From: Chthonomonas calidirosea
GTDB lineage: Bacteria > Armatimonadota > Chthonomonadetes > Chthonomonadales > Chthonomonadaceae
NCBI GenBank assembly: GCA_945878775.1
Contig: CAMCUQ010000005.1
Span: 1 to 45,751, forward strand
Length of the DNA stretch: 45,751 nt
Reading direction: 5' to 3'
Shown here: in pieces, positions 30,803 through 40,442 of the stretch
Layout: every line of letters starts with the position of its first letter
Numbering within the stretch: position 1 is the first letter of the stretch
Position numbers and translations under genes: made by a program
Notes under the pieces: generated by a model
What the model was told of the DNA's origin: nothing
Databases searched by the model: none
Seen by the model: the letters and a program-made list of their open reading frames with translations, nothing else

Positions 30803-31696
30803 ATGCCACTCGATTCGATGCTTACAATGATGCGCCACGCCAAACAGGGGGGCTATGGTCTCGGCTATTTTGAAGCGTGGGATGCCTACTCTATGGAGGC
30901 AGTTCTCGAAGTTGCAGAAGAGGAATCCTCCCCCATTATCTTGGGCTTTGGGGGAATGATGCTCGACTCTGAATGGCTAGATGCTAGCGGAGTTGAACTC
31001 CTCGGAGCCATTGGGAGCCACTATGCCCGCAAGTCACGAGTTCCCGTTTCACTCATTCTAAACGAAGCACAAACCCTTGAGCAGACACTTCAGGGGATCG
31101 ATTCAGGGTTTAACGTGGTGATGCTCGATACCTCAGCTTGGGAGTGGGACAGAGCAGTGGAGGCGGTTTCAGAACTAGCAAAAATCGCTCATGAACGGGG
31201 CGTAACGGTAGAGGCAGAGCTAGGACGCCTCCCCGACGCCACCACCGAAGGAATAGACGACACCACTGCCTTCCTCACCGATCCTTCTGATGCCCAGAGC
31301 TTTATTGAACTCACAGGAGCAGATTGTTTGGCAGTCTCAATAGGGAATGTACACCTACTCACCGCCCATGATGCCCCGGTGAATATGAATCACCTTCGCG
31401 CAATCCATGAGCGTGTCTCTATCCCCTTAGTGATCCACGGCGGAACCAGTTTCCCTGCCGCTAGCGTTGCAGAAGCGATTCAATACGGCGTCGCGAAATT
31501 CAATGTAGGAACCACCCTCAAAAAGACCTTTACCGAGGCAATTCGGTGCGAGGTTGCTGATTGGTCCCCGAATGTAGATGTCCACGAAATCTTGGGTTCT
31601 CACAAAGAGCGTGATCTCATGGTGGTTGGCAAACGCGCCATGAAGGAGAGAGTGCGAGAGTTGTTATGCCTTTATGGTAGCAACGGTCGCGCATAA
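30803..31696 (+). CDS. Class II fructose-bisphosphate/tagatose-bisphosphate aldolase paralogue lacking the canonical DH motif
   Basis: VEAELG, TDPSDAQSFIELTGADCLAVSIGNVH, PLVIHGGTS and AKFNVGT align with GatY-like aldolases. The LDHx segment reads LNEA. Confidence 0.85.
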   Translation: MPLDSMLTMMRHAKQGGYGLGYFEAWDAYSMEAVLEVAEEESSPIILGFGGMMLDSEWLDASGVELLGAIGSHYARKSRVPVSLILNEAQTLEQTLQGIDSGFNVVMLDTSAWEWDRAVEAVSELAKIAHERGVTVEAELGRLPDATTEGIDDTTAFLTDPSDAQSFIELTGADCLAVSIGNVHLLTAHDAPVNMNHLRAIHERVSIPLVIHGGTSFPAASVAEAIQYGVAKFNVGTTLKKTFTEAIRCEVADWSPNVDVHEILGSHKERDLMVVGKRAMKERVRELLCLYGSNGRA

Positions 31697-31708
31697 TTTG
31701 GGAAAGGA

Positions 31709-32707
31709 GTGACCCCCTTGACGGTCGCAACAAGAGAAAATGAATCCCGCACAGACCTTCTGAACCTCTATCGGGAGATGCTTCTCATTCGTCGGTTTGA
31801 GGAGAGGTGTAATGCCCTCTTTCTACAGGGCAAGATTCCCTCAACGCTTCACCTCTATATAGGTCAAGAGGCGGTGGCGGTGGGCGTCTGTGCCGCACTC
31901 CGCCCAGACGACTATGTTCTAGGAACCCATCGCCCTCACGGTCATGCCCTCGCAAAAGGGGTTACCCCTCATTCGATTATGGCGGAACTGTATGGCAAAG
32001 TGACGGGCTGTTGCAAGGCAAAAGGGGGGTCGATGCATGTCGGCGATATGTCTGTTGGGATGTTCCCCGCCATTGCTATCGTCGGAGCAAATGCCCCTAT
32101 TGCAACGGGAGCCGCCCTTTCCGCGAAGATGCGCGGATCGGGACAGGTGGTGGTTGCGTTCTTTGGGGAGGGTGGTTCCAATGAAGGAGCCGTTCATGAG
32201 GCGATGAACATGGCGGCGATTTGGCGTCTCCCCGTCCTTTTCGTCTGTGAAAACAATCTTTACGGCGCATCTACTCCCGTCAACCAGATAGTGGCGGTGG
32301 AAAATGTGGCGGATCGGGCTGTTGCCTATGGGATGCCGGGCGTGATTGTGGAGGGAAACGATGTCGTTGCCGTCCGAGAAGCGACTCGCACTGCCGTAGA
32401 AAGAGCGCGAGCAGGAGAGGGACCCACTCTTATAGAGTGCAAAACCTATCGGCTCTGTGGTCACTCACGAAGCGACGCTTGCAACTATCGTACCCGCGAG
32501 GAAGAGGCAGAGTGGCGAGACAAAGAACCCCTCACTTGGCTGGCAAGAGTACTCATTGAGGAGAGGCAACTCGCCACTCCTAGTGACCTAGAGCGCATAG
32601 AGGCAGAAGTAGAGGCGGTAATGCTGGAAGCGATTGCGTTTGCAGAAGAGAGTCCGGAGCCTAAACCCGAAGATGCACTCCTTCATGTCTTTTGGGAGGA
32701 CAAATAG
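31709..32707 (+). CDS. Thiamine-pyrophosphate-dependent 2-oxoacid/acetoin dehydrogenase E1 alpha
   Basis: LIRRFEERCNALFLQGKI, GGSMHVGD, FFGEGGSNEGAVHEAMNMAAIWRLPVLFVCENNLYG and RLCGHSRSD. The exact start is uncertain. Confidence 0.93.
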   Translation: MTPLTVATRENESRTDLLNLYREMLLIRRFEERCNALFLQGKIPSTLHLYIGQEAVAVGVCAALRPDDYVLGTHRPHGHALAKGVTPHSIMAELYGKVTGCCKAKGGSMHVGDMSVGMFPAIAIVGANAPIATGAALSAKMRGSGQVVVAFFGEGGSNEGAVHEAMNMAAIWRLPVLFVCENNLYGASTPVNQIVAVENVADRAVAYGMPGVIVEGNDVVAVREATRTAVERARAGEGPTLIECKTYRLCGHSRSDACNYRTREEEAEWRDKEPLTWLARVLIEERQLATPSDLERIEAEVEAVMLEAIAFAEESPEPKPEDALLHVFWEDK

Positions 32708-33721
32708 ATGCCCGTTATGACCATTGCAGAGGCTCTGCGTGAGGGTATTCGTGAGGAGATGCGGCGCGATCCCACCGTGTTCTGCTTGGGTGAGGACATT
32801 GGGATTCCGGGCGGGTTTGGAGGCGCGTTCACGGTCACATTGGGGCTATCGGACGAGTTTGGGCATGATAGGATACTGGATACTCCCATCTCGGAGATAG
32901 GCATTGCGGGGGTTGCTATCGGGGCAGCAATGACGGGTATGCGCCCCATCGCCGACGTGCAGTATGGGGATTTTCTCTTTTGCATGATGGATCAACTGGC
33001 GAATCAAGCCGCGAAAATGACCTATATGTCTGGTGGAACGGTCAAAGTTCCTCTCGTAATGCGTGCGCCAGTGGGTTCTACCCGACGCGGTTCACAGCAT
33101 GCCCAGAGTCTGGAAGCCTTTTTCACCCACATTCCGGGTCTTAAGGTGCTGGCTCCCTCCACAGCATACGACGCAAAAGGGCTATTGAAGAGCGCCATTC
33201 GCGATGAAAACCCTGTGCTTATCTTTGAACACAAACTGCTTTATGGAAGCAAAGGGGGACGCTCTGAAAAGGGTGCATTGACCGCTGTGGGCGAGGTTCC
33301 CGATGGCGATTACGTGGTTCCTATCGGTAAGGGAATCGTGCGGCGTGCGGGCAAAGATGTGACCATTGTCGGCAAACTCCTCACGGTGTACCGTGCGCTT
33401 GGAGCAGCAGACGAGTTGGCACAAGAGGGTATTGAGGCGGAGGTCATCGATCCACGAACATTGATCCCCTTAGACAAAGAGATCATTCTGGAGTCGGTTC
33501 GCAAAACAGGCAGATTAGTCGTCGTGGAAGAAGACAATATCACGCACGGTTGGGGTGCAGAGATCGCCGCCATGGTGGCAGAAGAGGCGTTCTTCTATCT
33601 GGACGCACCGATCAAGCGGGTTGCGGCTCCCGATACCCCTCCCCCCTTCGCGCCCCCGATGGAAGAGTTCTATGTGCCGAGTGTGGCGCGGGTTGTTGCC
33701 GCCGTCAAGTCGCTTTTCTGA
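32708..33721 (+). CDS. 2-oxoacid/acetoin dehydrogenase E1 beta
   Basis: VFCLGEDIGIPGGFGGAFTVTLGL, DTPISEIGIAGVAIGAAMTGMRPIADVQYGDF and VVVEEDNITHGWGAEIAA. Confidence 0.95.
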   Translation: MPVMTIAEALREGIREEMRRDPTVFCLGEDIGIPGGFGGAFTVTLGLSDEFGHDRILDTPISEIGIAGVAIGAAMTGMRPIADVQYGDFLFCMMDQLANQAAKMTYMSGGTVKVPLVMRAPVGSTRRGSQHAQSLEAFFTHIPGLKVLAPSTAYDAKGLLKSAIRDENPVLIFEHKLLYGSKGGRSEKGALTAVGEVPDGDYVVPIGKGIVRRAGKDVTIVGKLLTVYRALGAADELAQEGIEAEVIDPRTLIPLDKEIILESVRKTGRLVVVEEDNITHGWGAEIAAMVAEEAFFYLDAPIKRVAAPDTPPPFAPPMEEFYVPSVARVVAAVKSLF

Positions 33722-33730
33722 GGAGAGAAC

Positions 33731-34819
33731 ATGTCTGTAAATGTGGTTGTTCCCCCGCTAGGCACAACGGTAGACACGCTCACCCTGATCGCTTGGTATA
33801 AGCAGGAGGGGGATTTTGTACAGAAGGATGAGCCGCTCTTTGTGGTAGAAACGGATAAAGCGACTCTCGATGTAGAGTCGCCTGCTTCCGGTATTTTGCA
33901 AAAAGTGAGCGCAACGGCAGGAGATTCTGTCAATGCCCTGAGTCGGATCGCGGTTATTTTGGCGGAGGGTGAATCGCTCACCGAGGCAAAGCCCACACTC
34001 TTGGTAGAGAAACCGGTGGCGACGCCAATACAGGCACCCAAACCTGCCCCTGCTCTTGAACAGCGTAAACTTTCGTTGCCACGTCGCATATTCATCTCGC
34101 CACGGGCAAAGCGTTTGGCAGAGACGAGTCAGCTTGCTTGGCAAACTATCGTTGGCACAGGTCCCGAAGGCGCGGTTGTGGAGCGGGATGTGCGTGCGGC
34201 ACTCAGCAAGCCCCAATCTGCGGTGACCCCGATTACGCTAACGACGGAAACCGATGCCACCGAGTTGGTTGCCCTACAAGCCAGACTAAGGCAAATGGGT
34301 GTTACCGTCTCCTACGACGATCTGCTCTTGTTGATTCTGGTACGTGCCTTGCGAGAGCATCCCAAAATGAACGCCTCTTTAGAGGGCAACACCGTGACGC
34401 ATTGGGAAGCGGTTCATATCGGAATGACGCTAGAGGTTGAGGAGGATTTGCGCCTTGTTGTGCTAAGAGATGCGGATCAGAAGGGCTTGAAAGCACTGGC
34501 GCAGGAGACAAATGCCCTAAAGAGAAATGCCGAAGCCGGCAATATTTCCCCAGATCAATCACAAGGAGCCACCTTCGCCATTACCAATCTGGGAACCTTC
34601 GGAATAGATGCTTTCACGCCTGTCATTCCCCTCCCTGCCTGTCCCCTCTTGGGAGTAGGACGCATCAAACAAGAGAATGCAGGTGACAAGGCGACACAAA
34701 GGCATAATATGTGGATCAGCCTCTCCTTCGATCCGCGTCTTGTGCGTGGAGTATTAGGAGTACGCTTCTTGCAGTGCGTTGCAGAGTACATTGAGACACC
34801 CACGCTCGCGCTGATCTAG
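33731..34819 (+). CDS. 2-oxoacid dehydrogenase E2-like protein (lipoyl + PSBD + acyltransferase-like domain, catalytic motif substituted)
   Basis: Lipoyl site VVETDKATLDVESPASG; PSBD ISPRAKRLAE...GTGPEGAVVERDV; C-terminal LSFDPRLVRGVLGVRFLQ where DHRxxDG is expected. Confidence 0.88.
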   Translation: MSVNVVVPPLGTTVDTLTLIAWYKQEGDFVQKDEPLFVVETDKATLDVESPASGILQKVSATAGDSVNALSRIAVILAEGESLTEAKPTLLVEKPVATPIQAPKPAPALEQRKLSLPRRIFISPRAKRLAETSQLAWQTIVGTGPEGAVVERDVRAALSKPQSAVTPITLTTETDATELVALQARLRQMGVTVSYDDLLLLILVRALREHPKMNASLEGNTVTHWEAVHIGMTLEVEEDLRLVVLRDADQKGLKALAQETNALKRNAEAGNISPDQSQGATFAITNLGTFGIDAFTPVIPLPACPLLGVGRIKQENAGDKATQRHNMWISLSFDPRLVRGVLGVRFLQCVAEYIETPTLALI

Positions 34820-34856
34820 TTTTTCGCTTACGCTAGGAGCAAAGGAACGCAAATCG

Positions 34857-36839
34857 ATGAAGACTTGCCATGATCTATCGACACTAAACTGGTCACTTTC
34901 GGGCTGGACGCCCCATCTTTGGCGACTGATGCAGACGCTAGAGATAGGCGCAGTCAGTTCCGCCGAATTTCAGGCGATTCCCGCCCCTGTCCCCGGCTCT
35001 GTCCAACGCGCCCTACAGGAAGCAGGACTCTTACCAGACTGGAATCTAGCAGAGGTTTCGCGAGAGTGTGAGTGGGTAGAGAATCGGCATTGGAGTTATG
35101 AGACTCTCCTGCCAGACACCCTGTTCTCGGCAGGAAAGCGGTTTCGGCTCCACTGCGAAGGGTTGGACTATAACGGTTGGGTCTTTTTAAATGGAGTGGA
35201 GATCGGTGCTTTTTGTGGAACCCACGTTCCCCACACCTTCGATCTCACTCCTCACCTCAAAGAGACGAATAACCTCCTGCGTATCATCTTCGATCTGCCT
35301 CCGCGTTGGCTTGGGCAGTTTGGCTTCACCTCACAGGTTCGGGAGTGGAAGACGCGCTTCAATTATGCATGGGACTGGATACCCCGTTTCGTACAACTAG
35401 GCATTTGGGACGCCCTTCGGATTGAAGTAACTGAAGGCAGTGAGCTCGAGGAAGTGCGTTGCACCACAGATGCCGATATCAGCTCTGGAACCGGAGTTCT
35501 GCGAGTAGCAGGACGCGCAGTCTCTTCTAGCACAGATCGGCTTCAGCTGACTCTTTCAAAGGGAGAGAGGCAAATTCGCGAAGAGACCCTCCCGGCAGAG
35601 ACGTTTCAAACCCTCGGTTTCGCATGGCAGAGTCTCCCCATCGCGCTTTGGTATCCTAATGGAGAGGGAGAACAACCCCTCTACACCCTCACACTCACGC
35701 TTTTGAACTCGGCAGGAGAGGTGCAGGATAGTGAGACCCGCCGGGTTGGATTTCGGCATATCGTGTGGGAGTCTTGTGAAGGGGCTCCAGAAAACGCCGA
35801 TCCTTGGATTTGTGTCGTCAACGGAAAGCGCGTCTTTTTGCAGGGGGTCAACTGCCCTCCCATGCTCCCAAACTATGCAGATACGCTCCCAGACGCCTAT
35901 CAAAAACGGCTTGCGCTCTATCGTGATCTCGGTGTGAACACCCTGCGTGTAAACGGTTGTGGGTTTCTGGAAAAAGAGGTGTTCTACGACTATTGCGATG
36001 AAATGGGACTGATGATCTGGCAGGACGTTCCCCTATCCTCGTCTGGTATCGATAACGTTCCCCCCGATGATCCCCTTTCCATTGCGGGCGTGAGCGCGAT
36101 CCTTCGCTCCTTTATATTGCGTCGCCAACATCATGCCGCGCTTCTTCTCTGGTGTGGAGGCAATGAACTCCATTCCCGCTCTCCCGAAGGTTACGGCGTT
36201 CCCATGACGACAGCACATCCCCTCATTGGACGCCTCGCCGAAACAGTGAAAGAGTACGACCCCACCCGCAGATTTCTGCCCACAACGGCGACGGGTCCCC
36301 GCTTCTATGCCGACGCAAAAGACTTTGGCAAGGGACTACATTGGAACACACATGGACCTTGGAAATTGTGGGGGAGTATGGAGGCTTGGCAAGAGTATTG
36401 GCACGCAGACGATGCCCTATTCCGCGCGGAAACAGGTGCGCCGGGAGCTTGCAACGCCGATATTATTCGCCAATATGCTGGAGAGTATGATCCCATGCCC
36501 ATCACGGACACAAGTCCAGTATGGCGTCGCCCACTCACATGGTGGGTTGAGGTTGGGGCTTTCAAAGAAGAGTTTGGGAGAGAGCCAAATACCCTCGAAG
36601 AGTATGTGGAGTGGAGTCAAGCCCGTCAGGCAGAGGCGTTGCGTATCGCTGTGCAAGCCTGCAAAGACCGCTTTCCGCGCTGTGGTGGGATACTCCTGTG
36701 GTGTGGGCACGATTGCTATCCCTGTTCTGCAAACACCAGTATCATCGATTTTCATAATAACCCCAAACCTGCGGCGTTGGCACTTCAGACGGTATGGAAA
36801 AGCCCTGCGGGACAAGGAGAAGCACATCATGGGGAGTAG
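34857..36839 (+). CDS. Glycoside hydrolase family 2 protein (beta-mannosidase-like)
   Basis: GH2 layout (VPGSVQRALQEAGLLPDW, LHCEGLDYNGWVFLNG), acid/base LLLWCGGNELH, nucleophile region FRAETG. No signal peptide seen. Confidence 0.85.
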   Translation: MKTCHDLSTLNWSLSGWTPHLWRLMQTLEIGAVSSAEFQAIPAPVPGSVQRALQEAGLLPDWNLAEVSRECEWVENRHWSYETLLPDTLFSAGKRFRLHCEGLDYNGWVFLNGVEIGAFCGTHVPHTFDLTPHLKETNNLLRIIFDLPPRWLGQFGFTSQVREWKTRFNYAWDWIPRFVQLGIWDALRIEVTEGSELEEVRCTTDADISSGTGVLRVAGRAVSSSTDRLQLTLSKGERQIREETLPAETFQTLGFAWQSLPIALWYPNGEGEQPLYTLTLTLLNSAGEVQDSETRRVGFRHIVWESCEGAPENADPWICVVNGKRVFLQGVNCPPMLPNYADTLPDAYQKRLALYRDLGVNTLRVNGCGFLEKEVFYDYCDEMGLMIWQDVPLSSSGIDNVPPDDPLSIAGVSAILRSFILRRQHHAALLLWCGGNELHSRSPEGYGVPMTTAHPLIGRLAETVKEYDPTRRFLPTTATGPRFYADAKDFGKGLHWNTHGPWKLWGSMEAWQEYWHADDALFRAETGAPGACNADIIRQYAGEYDPMPITDTSPVWRRPLTWWVEVGAFKEEFGREPNTLEEYVEWSQARQAEALRIAVQACKDRFPRCGGILLWCGHDCYPCSANTSIIDFHNNPKPAALALQTVWKSPAGQGEAHHGE

Positions 36840-37614
36840 ATTAAGTAAGGCACAGGTCGCCTCCTATCAAGAGGATGGCTACCTTATCATCAAGGAGCCT
36901 GTATTGCCACTTCCTCTCTTCGAGAAGCTAAAAGCACTCTCTACCGAGAAGTTTGCCGAGTGGGCAGAGAAGCGTGACGGGGTTGCGCCCTCACTCATTG
37001 ACTGCCCACATTGGAGCGATACCCGCCTCTTCGAGTATCTTCTTGCAGACGAAATACTCGATATTGTGGAGTCACTCATTGGACCCGACATCGCCATATT
37101 CGCCTGTCACTTTTTGCAGAAGCCGCCACAGGTTGGCAAGCGGGTTCCGTGGCATGAGGACTCCGCCTACTGGAAGGGGCGAATGGAGCCGATTGAAGTC
37201 GCCTCAATTACGATTTCGTTGGAACCCTCCACCAAAGAGAACGGCTGTCTCTGCGTCTTGCCCGGTACACACCGCCACGGCTATTCCGACTATCTGCCCG
37301 TCTCCGATCCCTCCGCGCAGGTCTTCCCTATCGAAGTTCGCCCAGAGCAAATGGATGAATCGCGCGCGGTCTCCATTGAGCTGGAGCCAAACCAAGCCTC
37401 GTTTCATGAGGGGCGAATTATACACGGTTCCGAGCCGAATCTGGGGACATTAGGGCGTAGCGCATTCACCATCCGCTACTTTCCCACCACCGTGAAGTTC
37501 ATCTCAGAGAAAAACCCGAATTTCCAAATCTATTTGGCGCGAGGGGTAAATAAAGCAGGGAACCCCTATAGCGATCCAACAAAGACCTACCCCCCTGCGG
37601 GCGTGATTGCATAG
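36829..37614 (+). CDS. Phytanoyl-CoA dioxygenase (PhyH)-family Fe(II)/2OG oxygenase
   Basis: MGSRLSKAQVASYQEDGYLIIKEP; HxD in VPWHEDSAYW; distal HGSEPNLG...R. Start set at 36829 (overlapping the GH2 stop); the supplied ORF extension to 36307 overlaps GH2. Confidence 0.88.
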   Translation: MGSRLSKAQVASYQEDGYLIIKEPVLPLPLFEKLKALSTEKFAEWAEKRDGVAPSLIDCPHWSDTRLFEYLLADEILDIVESLIGPDIAIFACHFLQKPPQVGKRVPWHEDSAYWKGRMEPIEVASITISLEPSTKENGCLCVLPGTHRHGYSDYLPVSDPSAQVFPIEVRPEQMDESRAVSIELEPNQASFHEGRIIHGSEPNLGTLGRSAFTIRYFPTTVKFISEKNPNFQIYLARGVNKAGNPYSDPTKTYPPAGVIA

Positions 37615-37701
37615 ATACCGTGTGGTATTGAGGGGGGCGCATGATGACGCAAACCAGACAGGCATACCCTCTCTTTGAAAAATGCTTGACCTATCTTTCT
37701 G

Positions 37702-37709
37702 AACCGGTT
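37702..37709. promoter_or_regulatory. AACCGGTT palindrome upstream of the GH38 gene
   Basis: Context TTCTGAACCGGTTTGAGG, just upstream of the RBS. A similar GAACTGGT occurs in the regulator promoter near 40398. Confidence 0.25.
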
Positions 37710-37724
37710 TGAGGAGAGAATACG

Positions 37725-40265
37725 ATGTCGAAACTCACTGTTCACTACATTTCCCATACACACTACGACGCAGAAGTCTTCCTAACGCGAGACGAGACGT
37801 TTGAGATCGGTTATTCGGTGCTGTTTGGTGCTCTCGCGGCGATGCGAACCGACCCGAAATTCAAGTTTGCACTGGATCAGACCTGCTATATTGAACCGTT
37901 CCTGCGAACCTACCCCGAGGAGCGTCCCTTCTTTGAGCAGATGATCGCTGAGGGACGACTGGAGATCACCTGCGGAATGCACGCCATGCCGGATGTGAAT
38001 ATCCCCTCTGGAGAGTCCTTCATTCGGCAGGTCATTGCGGGTAAAGCGTGGTGCGAAAAGGAGTTGGGAGTCGATGTGCGTAGTGGTTGGCTTCTCGACA
38101 CCTTTGGGCAACACCCTCAGATTCCGCAACTGATGGCAAAGTGTGGCTTCGACTACAACGTCTTTCAGCGTCTCGGCTCCTATGATGGACATACCGAATA
38201 CTGGTGGAAAGGGCTAGACGGAACTCAGCTCTTTTGCCACTGGATGCGCTCCACCTACTGCGTCCTGTACTATGCGCCGGGCAACCTTCACGAGTTCAAA
38301 AAATTCGTCGATACGCGTCTCACCGAGCTAAAGAAGCACGCCCTCACCCCCCACCTCCTTGCCATTAGTGGCGCAGACTTGAGCCACATTCAACCGAATA
38401 TTACACAACTCTTTGAAGAGTACAATCGCACCTATGACGACGTAGAGCTTATTGTCTCGACCCCCAAAGAGTATTTTGACCTCGTAAAGACGCTTGCCGA
38501 CTTTCCCGTTTGGGAAGGCGACCTCAATCCCGTTTTTCAGGGCTGTTATAGCGCACGGATCGCCGTGAAGCAGTGGAACAGACGCGTGGAGACAGAACTC
38601 GTCATTGCAGAGATGGCAGACGCTTTTGCCGTAACCCTCGGAAACGCCTCTCAAGCAAACCAACTCGCGCAGACGTGGGAGCCTGTCCTCTTTAATCAGT
38701 TCCATGATATAATCTGTGGTTCCCATGTGGACAAAGTCTATGTCAATACCATAGATAGATACAAAGCCTCCCATGTTCGAGCAAGCGTGTGCCTTGAGAG
38801 TTCTCTCGATGACATTCTGAAGGATATTGACACTTCTGGTGATGGAACCCCCATAGTGGTCTTCAACACCCTCAGTTGGGACAGAAACGACGTGGTAGAG
38901 TGCCGTGTGGGCTTCTCGGAGAAAGATGTTTTTGAGGTTGAAGTTCGTGATTCGTGTGGTAATCTAGTGCTGAATGACCTCTTGGCGTGTGAGCGATACG
39001 AGACGGGAGGCATCAAGCGTGCCACCGTGCTATTTATAGCCAAAGGGGTTCCCTCCGTGGGATATGAGGTGTACCGAGTCCTACGCGCCACAGGCTCCTC
39101 TGCTCCATCGACATTGAAAAGCAATCAGCCCCAAGTCTGGATGGCAGACATCCATACCGACATTATCGAGAACGAGTACTTCAAGATCGAGATCGACGCC
39201 TGGAACGGTGCTATCAAGAGCCTTGTCAACAAATCCACCGATTGGGAGATCATACCCACAGATAAGCCCTATGGAAACACGTTTGTCAAGGAACTCGATA
39301 ATGGCAACTTCTGGGAGTACAACGGACACTGTAAAGGCGACGCGCTCTTCCCCATGAATCGGGATCATCCACTGCCCACAGAGGGCGACGCCCGTGCTTC
39401 CTTCTCACACCACTACGGAGGAGATGGACGCCTCACCAATGGACAGGCGCATACAGACTACAACGTCAATTTTGCCTATGGAAAGGGGTTCTTCGCGACC
39501 CGAATTCGGCTCTATTCCGGCTTAAACAGGATCGATATTCACACCAAATTGATCAACGAGGATGAGCGGGTACGGTATCGCATGGCACTGCCCACTACCC
39601 TGCAAGGGGGCAAGATTACCCAAGAGATTCCCTTCGGAGCCATTGAACGCCCAAAAGGAGAGTTTCCTGCCCAAAACTGGATGGACTATAGCGACGACAA
39701 ACAAGGAATCGCTGTCCTCAATCGGGGACTACCAGGCAACAATGTGGATGGGGATGTCCTACTGCTCTCCGTGCTCAAGTGTACTGCATTGAAAGAGGGC
39801 TATGGAGAGGGCGTCGGAGGCTTTAATCGTGGAACCAAAACTACAGATGGTTATGAGCTAGGGGTACAACACGAGTTCGACTACGCCTACGTGCCTCATG
39901 CGGGTGACTGGAAAGAGGCGCAGATCGTGCGGAGGGGCATGGAGTTCAATCAGCCTCTGCTGGCACGCAAAACCACACACCACACAGGCAAACTCCCTCA
40001 ACGTCAATCTCTGTATAATCTTTCAGTAGATCATGTCGCGCTGACTGCCGTCCGAAGCACGCCACAGGGTACAGTCATTCGGCTCTATGAGACACAAGGC
40101 AAGCCCTGCTCCGCCGTGACGCTTCGATCCGCATTTCCATTTGTTTCGGCAGAAGAGACGAATCTGATAGAAGCGGAAGGCGTTGCAGTCGCTTCCCAAG
40201 GTGATTCTCTCACCTTTTCAATCGACGCTTTTGAGATAAAAACCTTTCTGCTAAGAGACTCGTAG
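37725..40265 (+). CDS. Glycoside hydrolase family 38 alpha-mannosidase
   Basis: HYISHTHYDAEVFLTRDE N-terminus; nucleophile region SGWLLDTFGQHPQIPQLMAKCGFDYNVFQR; C-terminal GH38 beta domains; 846 aa. Confidence 0.9.
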   Translation: MSKLTVHYISHTHYDAEVFLTRDETFEIGYSVLFGALAAMRTDPKFKFALDQTCYIEPFLRTYPEERPFFEQMIAEGRLEITCGMHAMPDVNIPSGESFIRQVIAGKAWCEKELGVDVRSGWLLDTFGQHPQIPQLMAKCGFDYNVFQRLGSYDGHTEYWWKGLDGTQLFCHWMRSTYCVLYYAPGNLHEFKKFVDTRLTELKKHALTPHLLAISGADLSHIQPNITQLFEEYNRTYDDVELIVSTPKEYFDLVKTLADFPVWEGDLNPVFQGCYSARIAVKQWNRRVETELVIAEMADAFAVTLGNASQANQLAQTWEPVLFNQFHDIICGSHVDKVYVNTIDRYKASHVRASVCLESSLDDILKDIDTSGDGTPIVVFNTLSWDRNDVVECRVGFSEKDVFEVEVRDSCGNLVLNDLLACERYETGGIKRATVLFIAKGVPSVGYEVYRVLRATGSSAPSTLKSNQPQVWMADIHTDIIENEYFKIEIDAWNGAIKSLVNKSTDWEIIPTDKPYGNTFVKELDNGNFWEYNGHCKGDALFPMNRDHPLPTEGDARASFSHHYGGDGRLTNGQAHTDYNVNFAYGKGFFATRIRLYSGLNRIDIHTKLINEDERVRYRMALPTTLQGGKITQEIPFGAIERPKGEFPAQNWMDYSDDKQGIAVLNRGLPGNNVDGDVLLLSVLKCTALKEGYGEGVGGFNRGTKTTDGYELGVQHEFDYAYVPHAGDWKEAQIVRRGMEFNQPLLARKTTHHTGKLPQRQSLYNLSVDHVALTAVRSTPQGTVIRLYETQGKPCSAVTLRSAFPFVSAEETNLIEAEGVAVASQGDSLTFSIDAFEIKTFLLRDS

Positions 40266-40382
40266 CCTCTAAACTGCATGGTGAAGCAATCTCTAAAGGA
40301 GGAGTCGCAAAACCCAAAACATCTTTCGCGAAAAATATCTACGTGAAAGGTGTTCCTGGATCAAAAATCGAAGATAAGCCCC

Positions 40383-40410
40383 TTGACAATTGGTACGGAA
40401 CTGGTATACA
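40383..40410 (+). promoter_or_regulatory. Sigma-70-like promoter of the GntR-LacI regulator
   Basis: TTGACA (40383-40388), 16-nt spacer, TATACA (40405-40410). The spacer/-10 carry TGGTACGGAACTGGTATACA. Confidence 0.75.
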
Positions 40411-40442
40411 CTGCACATATAAAGAGAATTTAAGGATAGTTC

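Noticed and set aside
36307-36828. N-terminal 174 residues of the 435-aa ORF
   Set aside because: Lies out of frame over the well-supported GH2 gene; PhyH homology begins at 36829.
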